Source of the DNA: Streptomyces sp. NBC_01485 | GTDB taxonomy: Bacteria; Actinomycetota; Actinomycetes; Streptomycetales; Streptomycetaceae | DNA length: 64,000 bases | Assembly: GCF_036227125.1 (NCBI RefSeq) | Contig: NZ_CP109435.1 | Location: forward strand, 6,572,001 to 6,636,000 | Reading direction: 5' to 3' | In this document: piece after piece, positions 17,331 through 26,991 of the stretch | Numbering within the stretch: position 1 is the first letter of the stretch | How the letters are laid out: each line of letters starts with the position of its first letter | The notes under the pieces: model-generated | Databases searched by the model: none | What the model saw: the letters and a program-made list of their open reading frames with translations, nothing else | Told to the model about the DNA's origin: nothing | Position numbers and translations under genes: made by a program

Positions 17331-17361
17331 GTGAACCCCGGTTCGGCCGACCGGGGTTCAC
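17331..17361. terminator. Hairpin terminator between the DUF2269-like gene and the exporter operon
   Basis: GTGAACCCCGG (17331-17341) and CCGGGGTTCAC (17351-17361): perfect 11-bp stem with a nine-base loop, downstream of the minus-strand membrane-protein gene and upstream of the exporter operon. Confidence 0.65.
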
Positions 17362-17427
17362 CCGCCATGTAATCAGTGCGCGGCCATCTGGTGGTGACTG
17401 GTGGGAGTTTGGAGGACCGGGCGCGAA

Positions 17428-17955
17428 CTACGTGCGGACTCGGCCCCACGGCTTGAAGACCGAGAGCACCATCGCGAGACTCAGCAGCACCATGGCGGTG
17501 GCGGCGAGGAACGCGACGAACCAGATGTCCCGCAACGGCTGTTCGCCCGAGGCGAGTTCGGTGATCGGGCCCAGGAACAGCAGCAGCATCACGCAGGCGA
17601 TGACGTTGAGGGCCAGCTTCACCGCGACCCACCGGTAGCGAACGAGTCCCCACTTGGTCGCCAGCCCCAGCAGGACACCGGTGACAAGGCAGACCGCCCC
17701 CGCCGCGAGAGCCGACAGCAGCAGGGGAACGACGAAGAAGTCCGCGAGTGCCCGGTATACGGCGGTGCGGTCGTCGCCCGCGCGTACCCAGCCGATCACC
17801 ACCAGAACGGCGGAGACGACATCGATGCCGATCCAGGCTCCCGCCGACCCGACATGCGTGACAAGGATGCTCCTGCGCAGCCCAGCCGGAATGCGCCAGA
17901 GGACTCGGTTCCCCCGTGCCGGCGGGGTGGTTCGGGGCGTGGTGAGGGTACTCAT
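17428..17955 (-). CDS. Small integral membrane protein (DUF2269-like)
   Basis: 175 residues with four predicted transmembrane helices (AGAWIGIDVVSAVLVVIGW, ADFFVVPLLLSALAAGAVCL, VKLALNVIACVMLLLFLG, FVAFLAATAMVLLSLAMVL). The N-terminal LVTHVGSAGAW with an intramembrane His matches the DUF2269-type membrane proteins common in Streptomyces, whose role is unknown. It stands alone between two hairpins, so it is probably monocistronic. Confidence 0.75.
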   Translation of the reverse strand: MSTLTTPRTTPPARGNRVLWRIPAGLRRSILVTHVGSAGAWIGIDVVSAVLVVIGWVRAGDDRTAVYRALADFFVVPLLLSALAAGAVCLVTGVLLGLATKWGLVRYRWVAVKLALNVIACVMLLLFLGPITELASGEQPLRDIWFVAFLAATAMVLLSLAMVLSVFKPWGRVRT

Positions 17956-18041
17956 GGCCGTCCTTGTCCGCGGAGTGCATGGGGTACGGGTTACGGGTCA
18001 CGGGTCAGGGGCGGTCGGTCGACCCGGGAGACCTCGGGGAT

Positions 18042-18081
18042 CTTCAACGGCGCCGACCCGACGTAACCCGCACCGTTGAAG
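18042..18081. terminator. Hairpin after the inositol-monophosphatase-like gene
   Basis: CTTCAACGG (18042-18050) and CCGTTGAAG (18073-18081) enclose 22 bases. Outer bases GAGACC/GGTCTC extend the complementarity. It lies seven bases past the stop of the minus-strand gene. Confidence 0.5.
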
Positions 18082-18087
18082 GTCTCC

Positions 18088-18867
18088 TCAGGCGGTGAGG
18101 ACTTGCAGCGCGGCGGCGTGCACACCCGGCGCGGCGGCGAGGTAGCTCTCGCCGGCCAGTTCCCACGGTTTGCCCTCGAGGTCGGTCACGACGCCTCCGG
18201 CCTCCTGGACCAGCAGCACACCTGCCGCGTGGGACCGGACGTTGTCGAACTGCCAGTGCAGGTCCATCCGGCCCGCGGCGACCTGGGCGAGCTGGTGGGT
18301 CACCGGTACGGAGACCCGCACATACAGGGCGGAGTTCGTCATCGCGGTGAAGGCGGAGCCCATCCGCTTCGCGAGCTCGGGGTCGTGACCCGGCTGGGCC
18401 AGGCCGGTCCCGGCCAGTGCGCCGTCCAACGACGTCTTGGCCGAAGCCCGCAGCCGTGCACCGTTGAGGAACGCTCCGCCGCCCTCGGTCGCGGTGAACA
18501 TCTCGTCGAAGACCGGGAAGTGGACCACCGCCAGCACCGGGCGGCCGTCACGGACGAGGCTCACGCCGATGTTCCAGTCGGGCATGCCGTGCACGGCGTT
18601 GACGTTGCCACCGACCGGGTCGATGAGCCACCACTCGCCCGTGGCCAGCGGTCCCGATCCGTGTTCGTCGTTGAGCCAGCCCGCGCTCGGCAGGGCCTCG
18701 GCCAACGCCGGGCGCAACGTGTCGACGACGGCCGCGTCATTGGCCTGGAGGTCCGCGAGCAGTTCGGGGAGCCCGGGCTGACGGGCGTCGGTGGAATAGC
18801 GCGTCATCATCCGGGCGCCCGCGTGGCGGACGGCGGCGACGGTGGCGGCAAGCAGTTCCTGGCTCAT
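18088..18867 (-). CDS. Inositol monophosphatase-family protein
   Basis: 259-residue member of the Li-sensitive, Mg-dependent phosphatase fold (inositol monophosphatase, PAP phosphatase, FBPase). The metal-site segment reads WWLIDPVGGNVNAVHGMPDW, whereas classical enzymes have DP(L/I)DGT, so one metal-binding Asp is replaced by Gly. The C-terminal site (about DNVRSHAAGVLLVQEAGG) also lacks the usual WD. Activity or substrate may therefore differ from true inositol phosphatases. ATG 18867 has an AGGAG upstream. It is divergent from a LysR regulator that probably controls it. Confidence 0.78.
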   Translation of the reverse strand: MSQELLAATVAAVRHAGARMMTRYSTDARQPGLPELLADLQANDAAVVDTLRPALAEALPSAGWLNDEHGSGPLATGEWWLIDPVGGNVNAVHGMPDWNIGVSLVRDGRPVLAVVHFPVFDEMFTATEGGGAFLNGARLRASAKTSLDGALAGTGLAQPGHDPELAKRMGSAFTAMTNSALYVRVSVPVTHQLAQVAAGRMDLHWQFDNVRSHAAGVLLVQEAGGVVTDLEGKPWELAGESYLAAAPGVHAAALQVLTA

Positions 18868-18898
18868 GGGATGCTCCTGGAGCGGTTGATCGAAGTGG

Positions 18899-18917
18899 AT
18901 CTGTTGCTCGTTAAGAT
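18899..18917. promoter_or_regulatory. Predicted LysR box between IMPase and LysR genes
   Basis: ATCT-N11-AGAT fits the T-N11-A dyad consensus of LysR regulators and sits in the 58-base divergent intergenic region. The regulator ATG at 18926 lacks an obvious Shine-Dalgarno. Confidence 0.55.
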
Positions 18918-18925
18918 TTACTTTT

Positions 18926-19825
18926 ATGCAATTGGACTTGAATCTGCTGACCGTGCTGGACGCCCTGCTCGAAGAGGGCAGCGTGATGGGCGCCGCCGAG
19001 CGGCTGCACCTGTCCTCGCCCGCGGTCAGCCGTACCCTCGGCCGGCTTCGGGCCGTCACCGGGGACGACATCCTGGTGCGCACCGGCCACTCGATGACTC
19101 CGACCCCGTACGCGCTGTCGGTGCGGGAGGACGTGCACCGGCTGGTCAGGCAGGCGCGCGAAGTGCTCTCGCCGATCCGTGAGCTGGACCTGGCCGAGCT
19201 GGATCGCACCTTCACGATCCAGTGTCACGACGCGGTGGCCGCGTCACTGGTGCCGGTACTGGTCGGGAGGATCCAGCAGCGGGCCTCCGGGGTGCAGTTG
19301 CGGGTGCTGGCGGAGAACTCCGTCGACACCGACGACCTGCGACACGGCCGCGTCGATCTGGAACTGGGTGGCGGGCGGCCCGGTCTGCCCGAGTTCCGGT
19401 CCGAGCGGCTCGGCGAGGACCGGCTCATCGTGGCGATGCGCGCGGACCACCCTTGCGCCGGCGGACTCGACCTGGCCTCCTACGCGGCGCAGCCGCATGT
19501 GGTGATCTCCCGGCGTGGCCGCCTCACCGCGCCGATCGACGACGTGCTGGCCGCCGAAGGCCTGCGGCGCCGGGTGGTCGCGGCGGTGGCGACGGTGTCC
19601 ACCGCTCTGCAGATCGCCGCCCGTGGCGACGCGCTGGTCACCTGTACGGCGATCCTCGGCCGCCCGCTCATCGAGGTGTTCGGGCTCCTGGCCCGGCCGC
19701 TGCCGATCGAGTCCCCGGTGGCGACGATCAACTGCAACTGGCACCAGCGCTACGATTCCGACCCCGCCCACGCCTGGCTCCGCGAGCAGGTCAGGGCGTC
19801 GATCGAGGAGATCACCGCCTGCTGA
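18926..19825 (+). CDS. LysR-family transcriptional regulator
   Basis: 299 residues. N-terminal winged helix-turn-helix (residues 1-60: LLTVLDALLEEGSVMGAAER, LSSPAVSRTLGRLR) and a two-lobed effector-binding domain (about 90-290). Divergent from the IMPase-family gene with a T-N11-A box between, the classic LysR layout in which the regulator activates its neighbour and represses itself. The C-terminal motif TINCNWHQRYDSDPAHAWLR matches NodD/LinR-like LysR proteins of Streptomyces. The effector is unknown. Confidence 0.9.
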   Translation: MQLDLNLLTVLDALLEEGSVMGAAERLHLSSPAVSRTLGRLRAVTGDDILVRTGHSMTPTPYALSVREDVHRLVRQAREVLSPIRELDLAELDRTFTIQCHDAVAASLVPVLVGRIQQRASGVQLRVLAENSVDTDDLRHGRVDLELGGGRPGLPEFRSERLGEDRLIVAMRADHPCAGGLDLASYAAQPHVVISRRGRLTAPIDDVLAAEGLRRRVVAAVATVSTALQIAARGDALVTCTAILGRPLIEVFGLLARPLPIESPVATINCNWHQRYDSDPAHAWLREQVRASIEEITAC

Positions 19826-19834
19826 CCGCTCCGC

Positions 19835-20443
19835 CTACTCCGTCAGTGGGAGGGCCACGGCGCCGGGAAAACCGGGTGCCTCGGCTTCGTCGAGCATCGC
19901 CGCGGCGACGGTTTCCCGGCTGACCTTCGCACCGAGGTCGAAGGGGGGCGCGGCCTCCAGGCCGACCGTGCGCCGACGGGGGCTTTCCGGCCCGTCGGCG
20001 AGCATCCCGGCGTGGAAGACGGTGCCGCCGGCCGCGAGAACGGTGTTGTCGGCTTCGACCTTGTCCGCGAGCCGGTCGCCCAGCACCTTGGCGAGCATGC
20101 CCGCGCCCTCCCCCGCCACTTCGGCCGACCTGCCCGTGCCGTAGGCGCCGAGCCAGATGACGCGCCGTGGGCCGGCGGCGACGACGGCCCGGGCGCCGGT
20201 CAGGAGAATCCCGGCCCGGTCCGTGCCGAGCGCGGAGAGGACCACGGAATCCCCGTCCACGACGGCGGCGATACTGGCCGCGTCGTTCACGTCGCCCGCC
20301 ACTTTCCGCAGGCTCGGGGAGTCGGGCAGGGCGATCCGCTCGGGGTCACGCGCGATGGCGGTCACGGTGTGACCCCGTCGCAGCGCCTGTCGGGTGAGGG
20401 CGATCCCGGTCTGGCCGGAGGCCGCGAGGACGGTGAGGTTCAT
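19835..20443 (-). CDS. NAD(P)-binding reductase (SDR-like, NmrA type)
   Basis: 202 residues of atypical short-chain dehydrogenase fold: N-terminal VLAASGQTGIALTRQAL cofactor loop (GxxGxxG variant), IARDPERI, and VVLSALGTDRAG. Start ATG 20443 puts the loop at the usual position; a longer frame to 20485 would overlap the dyad. It probably reduces a quinone or carbonyl, or senses NADPH. It is convergent with LysR and has a palindrome upstream, so a HxlR/TetR-like repressor encoded elsewhere may control it. Confidence 0.8.
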   Translation of the reverse strand: MNLTVLAASGQTGIALTRQALRRGHTVTAIARDPERIALPDSPSLRKVAGDVNDAASIAAVVDGDSVVLSALGTDRAGILLTGARAVVAAGPRRVIWLGAYGTGRSAEVAGEGAGMLAKVLGDRLADKVEADNTVLAAGGTVFHAGMLADGPESPRRRTVGLEAAPPFDLGAKVSRETVAAAMLDEAEAPGFPGAVALPLTE

Positions 20444-20484
20444 GCCGGGAACGTTAGGGAGTTCCCTACTTAACATCAAGTGCA

Positions 20485-20507
20485 AGTAACTGACTTGATA
20501 AGTTACT
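20485..20507. promoter_or_regulatory. Palindromic operator upstream of the reductase gene
   Basis: AGTAACT-N9-AGTTACT, perfect seven-base arms in an AT-rich patch unusual for this genome, 42 bp upstream of the reductase start. This half-site style resembles HxlR-type operators, but no such regulator is adjacent. Confidence 0.55.
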
Positions 20508-20962
20508 CAGGCGCAATCGCGTCTGTATGTGGACCGCGGGTGCGCCTGGACCGTGTGTAGGTTCCGCTTGATCGTGAGCAGTGGTCCTGCGGAAACGCGG
20601 GAATCCGCGCGTGATGCGCAACGCGCGTGCAGGCTGGTCGTGCGCAATCCGGGGATGGCGTCTGCTCCTTCTGGTCACTGTGAGTTGTCTGTCAGCGGCC
20701 AGTTGGAATTCCCCGGTGACGGCCGTTTGGTGGGGAGATATCTGGCCGCCGATGGTCACTCTGTGTTGATGTTCCACATTGCTCAGCGGCTCACGGGTGA
20801 AGACAGAAGGAGGCTCCGGCGTGCTCGGTTCGGCGATGGCGGCGGATGGCCCAGTGGTGATCAGGGCCTGGCTCTCTGTGGTGTCGAGATGCGTGTTGTT
20901 GCACCTGCCGTAGCGGCATGTGGTGTCGTCGAGGCACCACCGCAAGAAAGGCTTACTCTGCG
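20508..20962. other. Non-coding interval upstream of the merR gene
   Basis: 455 bases with no convincing gene on either strand. It contains the left arm (20689-20702) of a long-range inverted repeat whose mate is at 21942-21955. Nothing else was recognised. Confidence 0.45.
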
Positions 20963-21955
20963 ATGTACCCCTCCGTCACGCCTCCCCGCCAGGTCAAGAT
21001 CGGTGATGCCGCCGCCTTCGCCGGGACCACCCCACGCGCCATCCGCCACTACCACCAGATCGGTCTGCTGCGGGAGCCCGAGCGAGGCGGAGACGGTCGC
21101 CGCCGCTACGGCTACGACGACATGATCCGCCTCATGTGGATCCGCAAGATGGCGGAGGCCGGAATCAGCCTGGACGACATGCGGGCCGCCTTCGACGGAG
21201 CCCGGGACATCGAGGAGACCCTGGGCCGACTGGAGGAGACCCTGGCCGCTCAGGAGGCCGGCATAAAGCGTCAGCGCGCGGCAGCCCAGCGCCTGCGGGT
21301 CGTGGGCAGCCCTCTGGGTCTGCTCTCCCAACTGGTGACGGACCGGCTCAGCCACCTGCCTCCGGGCGCACTGCGCCCTTCCGACCTGGACGCCCTGCTG
21401 GTCACGGAACGGGTCTTCGGGCCGTTGGGAGCAGCTGTCCAGGCCAGCGTGTTCATGGTGCTGGCCACCCACGCCGACCTGCGGGCCGAGGCGGACCGCC
21501 TCGATGCGGCCGACGCCGCCCTCGACGACAGCGTCGATCCCCATGACCCACGTGTCGAAGAACTCGCCGCGCAGCACTGTGCCCACCACAAGGCCCTGGT
21601 GCAGGCCATCGAGGCAGACGGGCTGGACACGGCTGAGGAGAAGCTCTTCGAGATCTACGACGCCGACCTGACGGGCGAAGAAGACGCCCACATGAGCGCC
21701 TTCGAAGCGGTCACCAAAATGCCATACGACTTCTCTCCCGCCCGGATGCGATGCATGGAACTCACGACAGAACTCCTCGCCCAAGACGACCAGGACACCC
21801 CAGACGACAGCTGATTGCCTACCGCAGGCACCGACGAACCAGCCAGCCGCCCCTTCGCCTGTACACGACCGGCCGCATCAGGCGTCGGCTACACCGAGAC
21901 GGAGAGTGACATCGCAACTGGCCGTACGTGGGAAATCCGGACTGGCCGCTGACAG
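20689..21955. repeat. Inverted repeats framing the merR gene
   Basis: CTGTCAGCGGCCAG (20689-20702) is perfectly mirrored by CTGGCCGCTGACAG (21942-21955). Weaker similarity extends outward (GGAATTCC versus GGAAATCC). The arms lie 1.24 kb apart and enclose only the MerR gene, possibly the ends of a degenerate cassette. Confidence 0.45.
20963..21814 (+). CDS. MerR-family transcriptional regulator
   Basis: 283 residues. The winged helix-turn-helix (residues 8-75: KIGDAAAFAGTTPRAIRHYH, GLLREPERGGDGRRRYGYDD) is followed by a dimerisation helix and a long C-terminal domain (about 190 residues) of unknown ligand specificity, rich in Ala/Leu/Asp. ATG 20963 follows an AAGAAAGG stretch. Target genes are not apparent; it stands alone between two non-coding intervals bounded by inverted repeats. 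MerR proteins usually activate from elongated -35/-10 spacers. Confidence 0.85.
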   Translation: MYPSVTPPRQVKIGDAAAFAGTTPRAIRHYHQIGLLREPERGGDGRRRYGYDDMIRLMWIRKMAEAGISLDDMRAAFDGARDIEETLGRLEETLAAQEAGIKRQRAAAQRLRVVGSPLGLLSQLVTDRLSHLPPGALRPSDLDALLVTERVFGPLGAAVQASVFMVLATHADLRAEADRLDAADAALDDSVDPHDPRVEELAAQHCAHHKALVQAIEADGLDTAEEKLFEIYDADLTGEEDAHMSAFEAVTKMPYDFSPARMRCMELTTELLAQDDQDTPDDS

Positions 21956-22136
21956 TTGTCCTCGGGCATCTCGGTGAGTGCTGGGAGTGGACGTTGCTCA
22001 ACGGACTCGGAATGGCCATGGGGCGGAAGCTAGTTACCGTGCGGAGTCAGTGCGCACAGATCCTTGGAATTGCGCATTCGGTGCGCATCTCACGGGCACA
22101 GTGCGCACCGAATCGCGGAACCTACACCGTGGACGG
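21815..22136. other. Non-coding interval with terminator
   Basis: 322 bases between the convergent merR gene and second exporter operon. It holds the right arm of the inverted repeat (21942-21955), repeated GTGCGCA motifs and the hairpin at 22076-22113; no gene was seen. Confidence 0.5.
22076..22113. terminator. Hairpin terminator of the second ABC exporter operon
   Basis: ATTCGGTGCGCA (22076-22087) pairs perfectly with TGCGCACCGAAT (22102-22113), 14-base loop, 24 bases past the exporter stop on the minus strand. Confidence 0.7.
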
Positions 22137-24014
22137 TCAGGCCAGGCTGTCGCGCCAGGCGCGGTGCAGGTCCGCGAAGCGGCCGGTGCCCGCGATCAGT
22201 TCGGCCGGGCTGCCGTCCTCGACGATCCGGCCGTGCTCCATGACCAGAACCCGGTCGGCGATCTCCACGGTCGACAGCCGGTGCGCGATCACCACCGCCG
22301 TACGGCCCTTCAGCACCGTCGCCATCGCCGCCTGGACGGCCCGCTCGCCCGGGACGTCCAGCGAGCTGGTCGCCTCGTCGAGGATCAGCACCGCCGGATC
22401 CGCGAGCAACGCCCTTGCGAACGCGACGAGTTGACGCTGGCCGGCGGAGATCCGGCCGCCGCGCTTGCGGACGTCCGTGTCGTAGCCGTCGGGCAGGGCG
22501 CTGATGAACTCGTGCGCGCCGATCGCCTTCGCCGCCCGCTCGATCTCCTCCCGGCTCGCGTCCGGCCGCCCGATGGCGATGTTCTCGGCGACCGTGCCGG
22601 AGAACAGGAACGCCTCCTGCGTCACCATGACCACCCCGCGCCGCAGTTCGGGCCCGGGCAGCTCGCGCAGGTCGACCCCGTCCAGCAGGACCCGGCCCGC
22701 GGAGGGGTCGTAGAAGCGGGCGAGCAGCTTGGCCAGCGTGGACTTGCCCGCGCCGGTCGAGCCGACGACGGCGACGGTCTGCCCGGCGGGCAGGGTGAGG
22801 GCGAAGCGGGGGAGGACCTCCCCGCCGGTGCGGTAGCCGAAGGAGACCTCGTCGAACACGACCCCGCGGCCCGGGAGTTCGCCGTCCAGTGCCGGGAGTT
22901 CCCGCGGCGTCGACGGTTCCGGCACGGACGGCGTCTGCGCGAGCAGGCCCGCGATCTTCTCCAGCGAGGCGGCCGCCGACTGGTAGGAGTTGAGGAACAT
23001 GGCGAGCCGGTCGATCGGGTCGTACAGCCGCCGCAGATACAGCACCGCCGCCGCCAGCACCCCCAGGTCCAGCGAGCCGTCCACCACCCGCAGGGCGCCC
23101 CACAGCACGATCACTGTCACCGCCGTGTTGGCGATCAGCCGCGACCCGGTGACGTACCGGGCCATCTCCAGGAGCGCGTCGCCGTTCCTCCGCTCGTGCC
23201 GCCGGTTCAGGACCCGGAAGGCGGCTTCGTTGACGGACTCGCGGCGGAAGGCGCGCACCGGGCGGATGCCGTTCATCGTCTCCACGAACTTCACGATCAC
23301 GGTCGCGATCGCGGTGGACCTGGCCGCGAACACCCGGCCCGCACGCCGCTGGTAGAGCCGCATCAGCAGGTACAGCGGGCCGAAGGAGGCCACCGCGACG
23401 GCGCCCAGGCCCAGGTCCAGCCAGAGCAGCATCGCGGAGATGAACAGGAAGGACAGCACGACCGCGACGAGTTCCTGGAGGCCCTCGCTGAGCAGCTCGC
23501 GCAGGGCCTCCACGTCGCTGGTGGAGCGGGAGATGAGCCGGCCCGAGGTGTAGCGCTCGTGGAAGTCGAGGCTCAGCGCCTGCGCGTGCCGGAAGATCCG
23601 GCCGCGCAGATCGAGCAGCACGTCCTGGTTGACGCGGGCGGACGCGATCAGGAACACGTACTGCAGCGCGCCGGCGGCCAGCGCGCACAGCAGATAGCCG
23701 GCGCCCACCGCGACCAGCGGCCCGTGGTCGTCGGCCCGCAACGCCGGTACGGCGCGGTCGATGGCGTACGCCACCAGCAGCGGGCCCGCCTGCACGGCCG
23801 CCTGCTGGAGCAGCAGCAGGAGCGTGGTGAGGGCGACGCGCGCCCGCATCGGGGCGAGCAGGGAACGCAGCAGCGCGCCGGTGGCGCCGGGCGGCGTGGG
23901 CAGGACGTCCTTGTCGAAGTCGTCGCCGGCGAAGGCCTGGGGAGGGGTCCCGTCGTCGGCGGTGGGGGAGGGCGAGGGGGGAGACGTGGGGGAGGTCGTG
24001 GGGGAGGCGGTCAT
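22137..24014 (-). CDS. ABC exporter half-transporter (canonical ATPase)
   Basis: 625 residues: a Pro/Ser/Thr-rich N-terminal tail, six transmembrane helices (about 55-340) and an ATPase domain with GSTGAGKST (Walker A), signature ISAGQRQ, VLILDEATSSLD (Walker B plus catalytic Glu) and the H-loop in VVIAHRLST. It pairs with the upstream half-transporter, whose catalytic Glu is replaced. ATG 24014 overlaps the upstream stop as ATGA. Likely a multidrug or lipid-type heterodimeric exporter. Confidence 0.9.
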   Translation of the reverse strand: MTASPTTSPTSPPSPSPTADDGTPPQAFAGDDFDKDVLPTPPGATGALLRSLLAPMRARVALTTLLLLLQQAAVQAGPLLVAYAIDRAVPALRADDHGPLVAVGAGYLLCALAAGALQYVFLIASARVNQDVLLDLRGRIFRHAQALSLDFHERYTSGRLISRSTSDVEALRELLSEGLQELVAVVLSFLFISAMLLWLDLGLGAVAVASFGPLYLLMRLYQRRAGRVFAARSTAIATVIVKFVETMNGIRPVRAFRRESVNEAAFRVLNRRHERRNGDALLEMARYVTGSRLIANTAVTVIVLWGALRVVDGSLDLGVLAAAVLYLRRLYDPIDRLAMFLNSYQSAAASLEKIAGLLAQTPSVPEPSTPRELPALDGELPGRGVVFDEVSFGYRTGGEVLPRFALTLPAGQTVAVVGSTGAGKSTLAKLLARFYDPSAGRVLLDGVDLRELPGPELRRGVVMVTQEAFLFSGTVAENIAIGRPDASREEIERAAKAIGAHEFISALPDGYDTDVRKRGGRISAGQRQLVAFARALLADPAVLILDEATSSLDVPGERAVQAAMATVLKGRTAVVIAHRLSTVEIADRVLVMEHGRIVEDGSPAELIAGTGRFADLHRAWRDSLA

Positions 24015-25816
24015 CGGTCGTCCTCCTGGCGGCCGGTTCCGGACATGAGGTGGGCGTACTCGGCGTTGGTGCGCAGCAGTTCGTGGTGGGTGCCGACGGC
24101 GGTGACGCGCCCGCCCGACAGCAGGGCGACGCGGTCGGCGAGGAGCACGGTGGACGGGCGGTGGGCCACGATCAGCGCGGTCGTGTCGGCCAGGACCTGG
24201 CGCAGCGCGGCCTCCACGGCGGCCTCGGTGTGCACGTCCAGCGCGGAGAGCGGGTCGTCGAGGACCAGGAACCGGGGCCGTCCGACGACGGCTCTGGCCA
24301 GCGCGAGCCGCTGCCGCTGCCCGCCGGAGAGACTGAGCCCCTGCTCGCCGACCTGCGTGTCGACGCCCTGCGGCAGCGCGTGCGCGAAGTCGGCCTGCGC
24401 CACCTCCAGCGCCCGCGTCAGCTCGACGGCGCCTGCCTGGTCGTCCGCCCCCATGAGGACGTTCTCGCCGACGCTCGCGGAGAACAGGGTCGGCTCCTCG
24501 AAGGCGACGGCGACCCGCGCGCGCAGTTCCTCGCGGGGCAGCGCGGTGATGTCCTCGTCGTCAAGGGTGATGCGCCCGGCCGTCACTTCGTGCAGCCGGG
24601 GGACGAGCGCGGTGAGGGTGGTCTTGCCGCTGCCGGTCGCCCCGACCAGCGCCATCGACTCACCGGGCCGGATGTGCAGGTCGACGCCGTCGAGGGTGGG
24701 CGCGGAGTCGGGGGCGGCGTCGGGGTAGCGGAAGGTGACGCCGGAGAAGCGCAGGCCGCCGCCCCCGGACCCGCCGGCACCCGCGCCCGCACCCGCATCC
24801 ACGCCTGTACCGCCGGGCTCTTCCGGCTGTTCGTCCATCACCTCGAAGTAGCGCTCCGTCGCCGTCGCCGCCTCCTGGCTCATCGCCAGCAGGAAGCCGA
24901 TGGAGTCCACCGGCCAGCGCAGCGCGAGCGCGGTGGACAGGAAGGCGACCAGGGTGCCCGCGGACAGCTCGCCGTCCGCGACCTGCACCGCGCCCAGCAC
25001 CAGCGCGGCCCCGATGGCCAGTTCGGGCAGCGTCACGATGACGGCCCAGATCGTGGCCAGCAGCCGCGCCTTGCGCAGCTCCGTGCCGCGCAGCGTCGAC
25101 GACAGCTCGCGGAAGGCCCGCGCCTGGCTGCGGTGCCGGCCGAAGCCCTTGATGATCCGGATCCCGAGGACGCTCTCCTCGACCACCGTCGTCAGGTCGC
25201 CGACCTGGTCCTGCGCGCGCCGCGCCACGACCGCGTACCGGTTCTCGAAGTACACGCACATCGCCATCACGGGGACCGCCGGCCCGAGGACGACCAGTCC
25301 GAGCGTCCAGTCCTGAAGCAGCATGATGACGACACCGACGAGGATCGTCACCGCGTTGACCAGCAGGAACGTCAGCGGGAAGGCGAGGAACATGCGCAGC
25401 AGCCCCAGATCGGCCGTCGCCCGGGACAGCAACTGCCCCGACGGCCACCGGTCGTGGAAGGCCACCGGCAGCCGCTGGAGCCGCTCGTACAGCGCGGCCC
25501 GCATCGACGCCTCGACGTGCGACAGCGGACGCGCCACGAGCCAGCGCCGCATGCCGAACAGCAGCGCCTCCGCGAGCCCGAGCAGCAGCAGCCAGAGCGC
25601 GCCCAGCCACACCCCGGCCGTGTCCCGGTCGGCTACCGGCCCGTCCACCATCCACTTCAGGACGAGCGGGATCACCAGCCCCGTACAGGAGGCGAGTACG
25701 GCGACGAACGCGGCGGTGAAGAGCCGTAGCCGTGCGGGCCGGACGTACGGCCACAGGCGCAGCAGGGTGCGTACGGCGGAGCGGTCGGGGGTGGTGGTTG
25801 CACGTGTCCTGGCCAT
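24011..25816 (-). CDS. ABC exporter half-transporter lacking the catalytic glutamate
   Basis: 601 residues from ATG 25816. Six transmembrane helices, a Gly/Ala-rich linker (DAGAGAGAGGSGGGG, about residues 345-360), then an ATPase with GATGSGKTT, LSGGQRQR and Walker B FLVLDDPLSALD, where Asp stands in place of the catalytic Glu. This is the degenerate-site pattern of BmrC/TM287-type heterodimers, so hydrolysis should occur mainly at the site completed by the downstream partner. An upstream start at 25846 is less likely. Confidence 0.9.
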   Translation of the reverse strand: MARTRATTTPDRSAVRTLLRLWPYVRPARLRLFTAAFVAVLASCTGLVIPLVLKWMVDGPVADRDTAGVWLGALWLLLLGLAEALLFGMRRWLVARPLSHVEASMRAALYERLQRLPVAFHDRWPSGQLLSRATADLGLLRMFLAFPLTFLLVNAVTILVGVVIMLLQDWTLGLVVLGPAVPVMAMCVYFENRYAVVARRAQDQVGDLTTVVEESVLGIRIIKGFGRHRSQARAFRELSSTLRGTELRKARLLATIWAVIVTLPELAIGAALVLGAVQVADGELSAGTLVAFLSTALALRWPVDSIGFLLAMSQEAATATERYFEVMDEQPEEPGGTGVDAGAGAGAGGSGGGGLRFSGVTFRYPDAAPDSAPTLDGVDLHIRPGESMALVGATGSGKTTLTALVPRLHEVTAGRITLDDEDITALPREELRARVAVAFEEPTLFSASVGENVLMGADDQAGAVELTRALEVAQADFAHALPQGVDTQVGEQGLSLSGGQRQRLALARAVVGRPRFLVLDDPLSALDVHTEAAVEAALRQVLADTTALIVAHRPSTVLLADRVALLSGGRVTAVGTHHELLRTNAEYAHLMSGTGRQEDDR

Positions 25817-26034
25817 CACCGCGAGCCTACGGACCGGCACTGACAACGCCCACCGAGTTTCGGCCGGACCCGGCTCGGCCGCAGGTCTACGACCAGCGTG
25901 TTCGACGACGCGCCCCGCGTGCTCGGGAGGTCCGGAGGCCGGGAGGTCGTAGCGCCGTATCCACCGATCGGCTGATGTGCGTTCGAGCGAGCCGGCCGAT
26001 GTGCCGAACCGGTGCCGGGCGGAACCCTGGTGCC

Positions 26035-26987
<953 letters not shown>

Positions 26988-26991
<4 letters not shown>

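Noticed and set aside
21978..24728. A 916-codon plus-strand frame opposite the second exporter
   Set aside because: The minus strand carries complete ABC motifs; the plus-strand peptide has no domains and runs across two overlapping genes.
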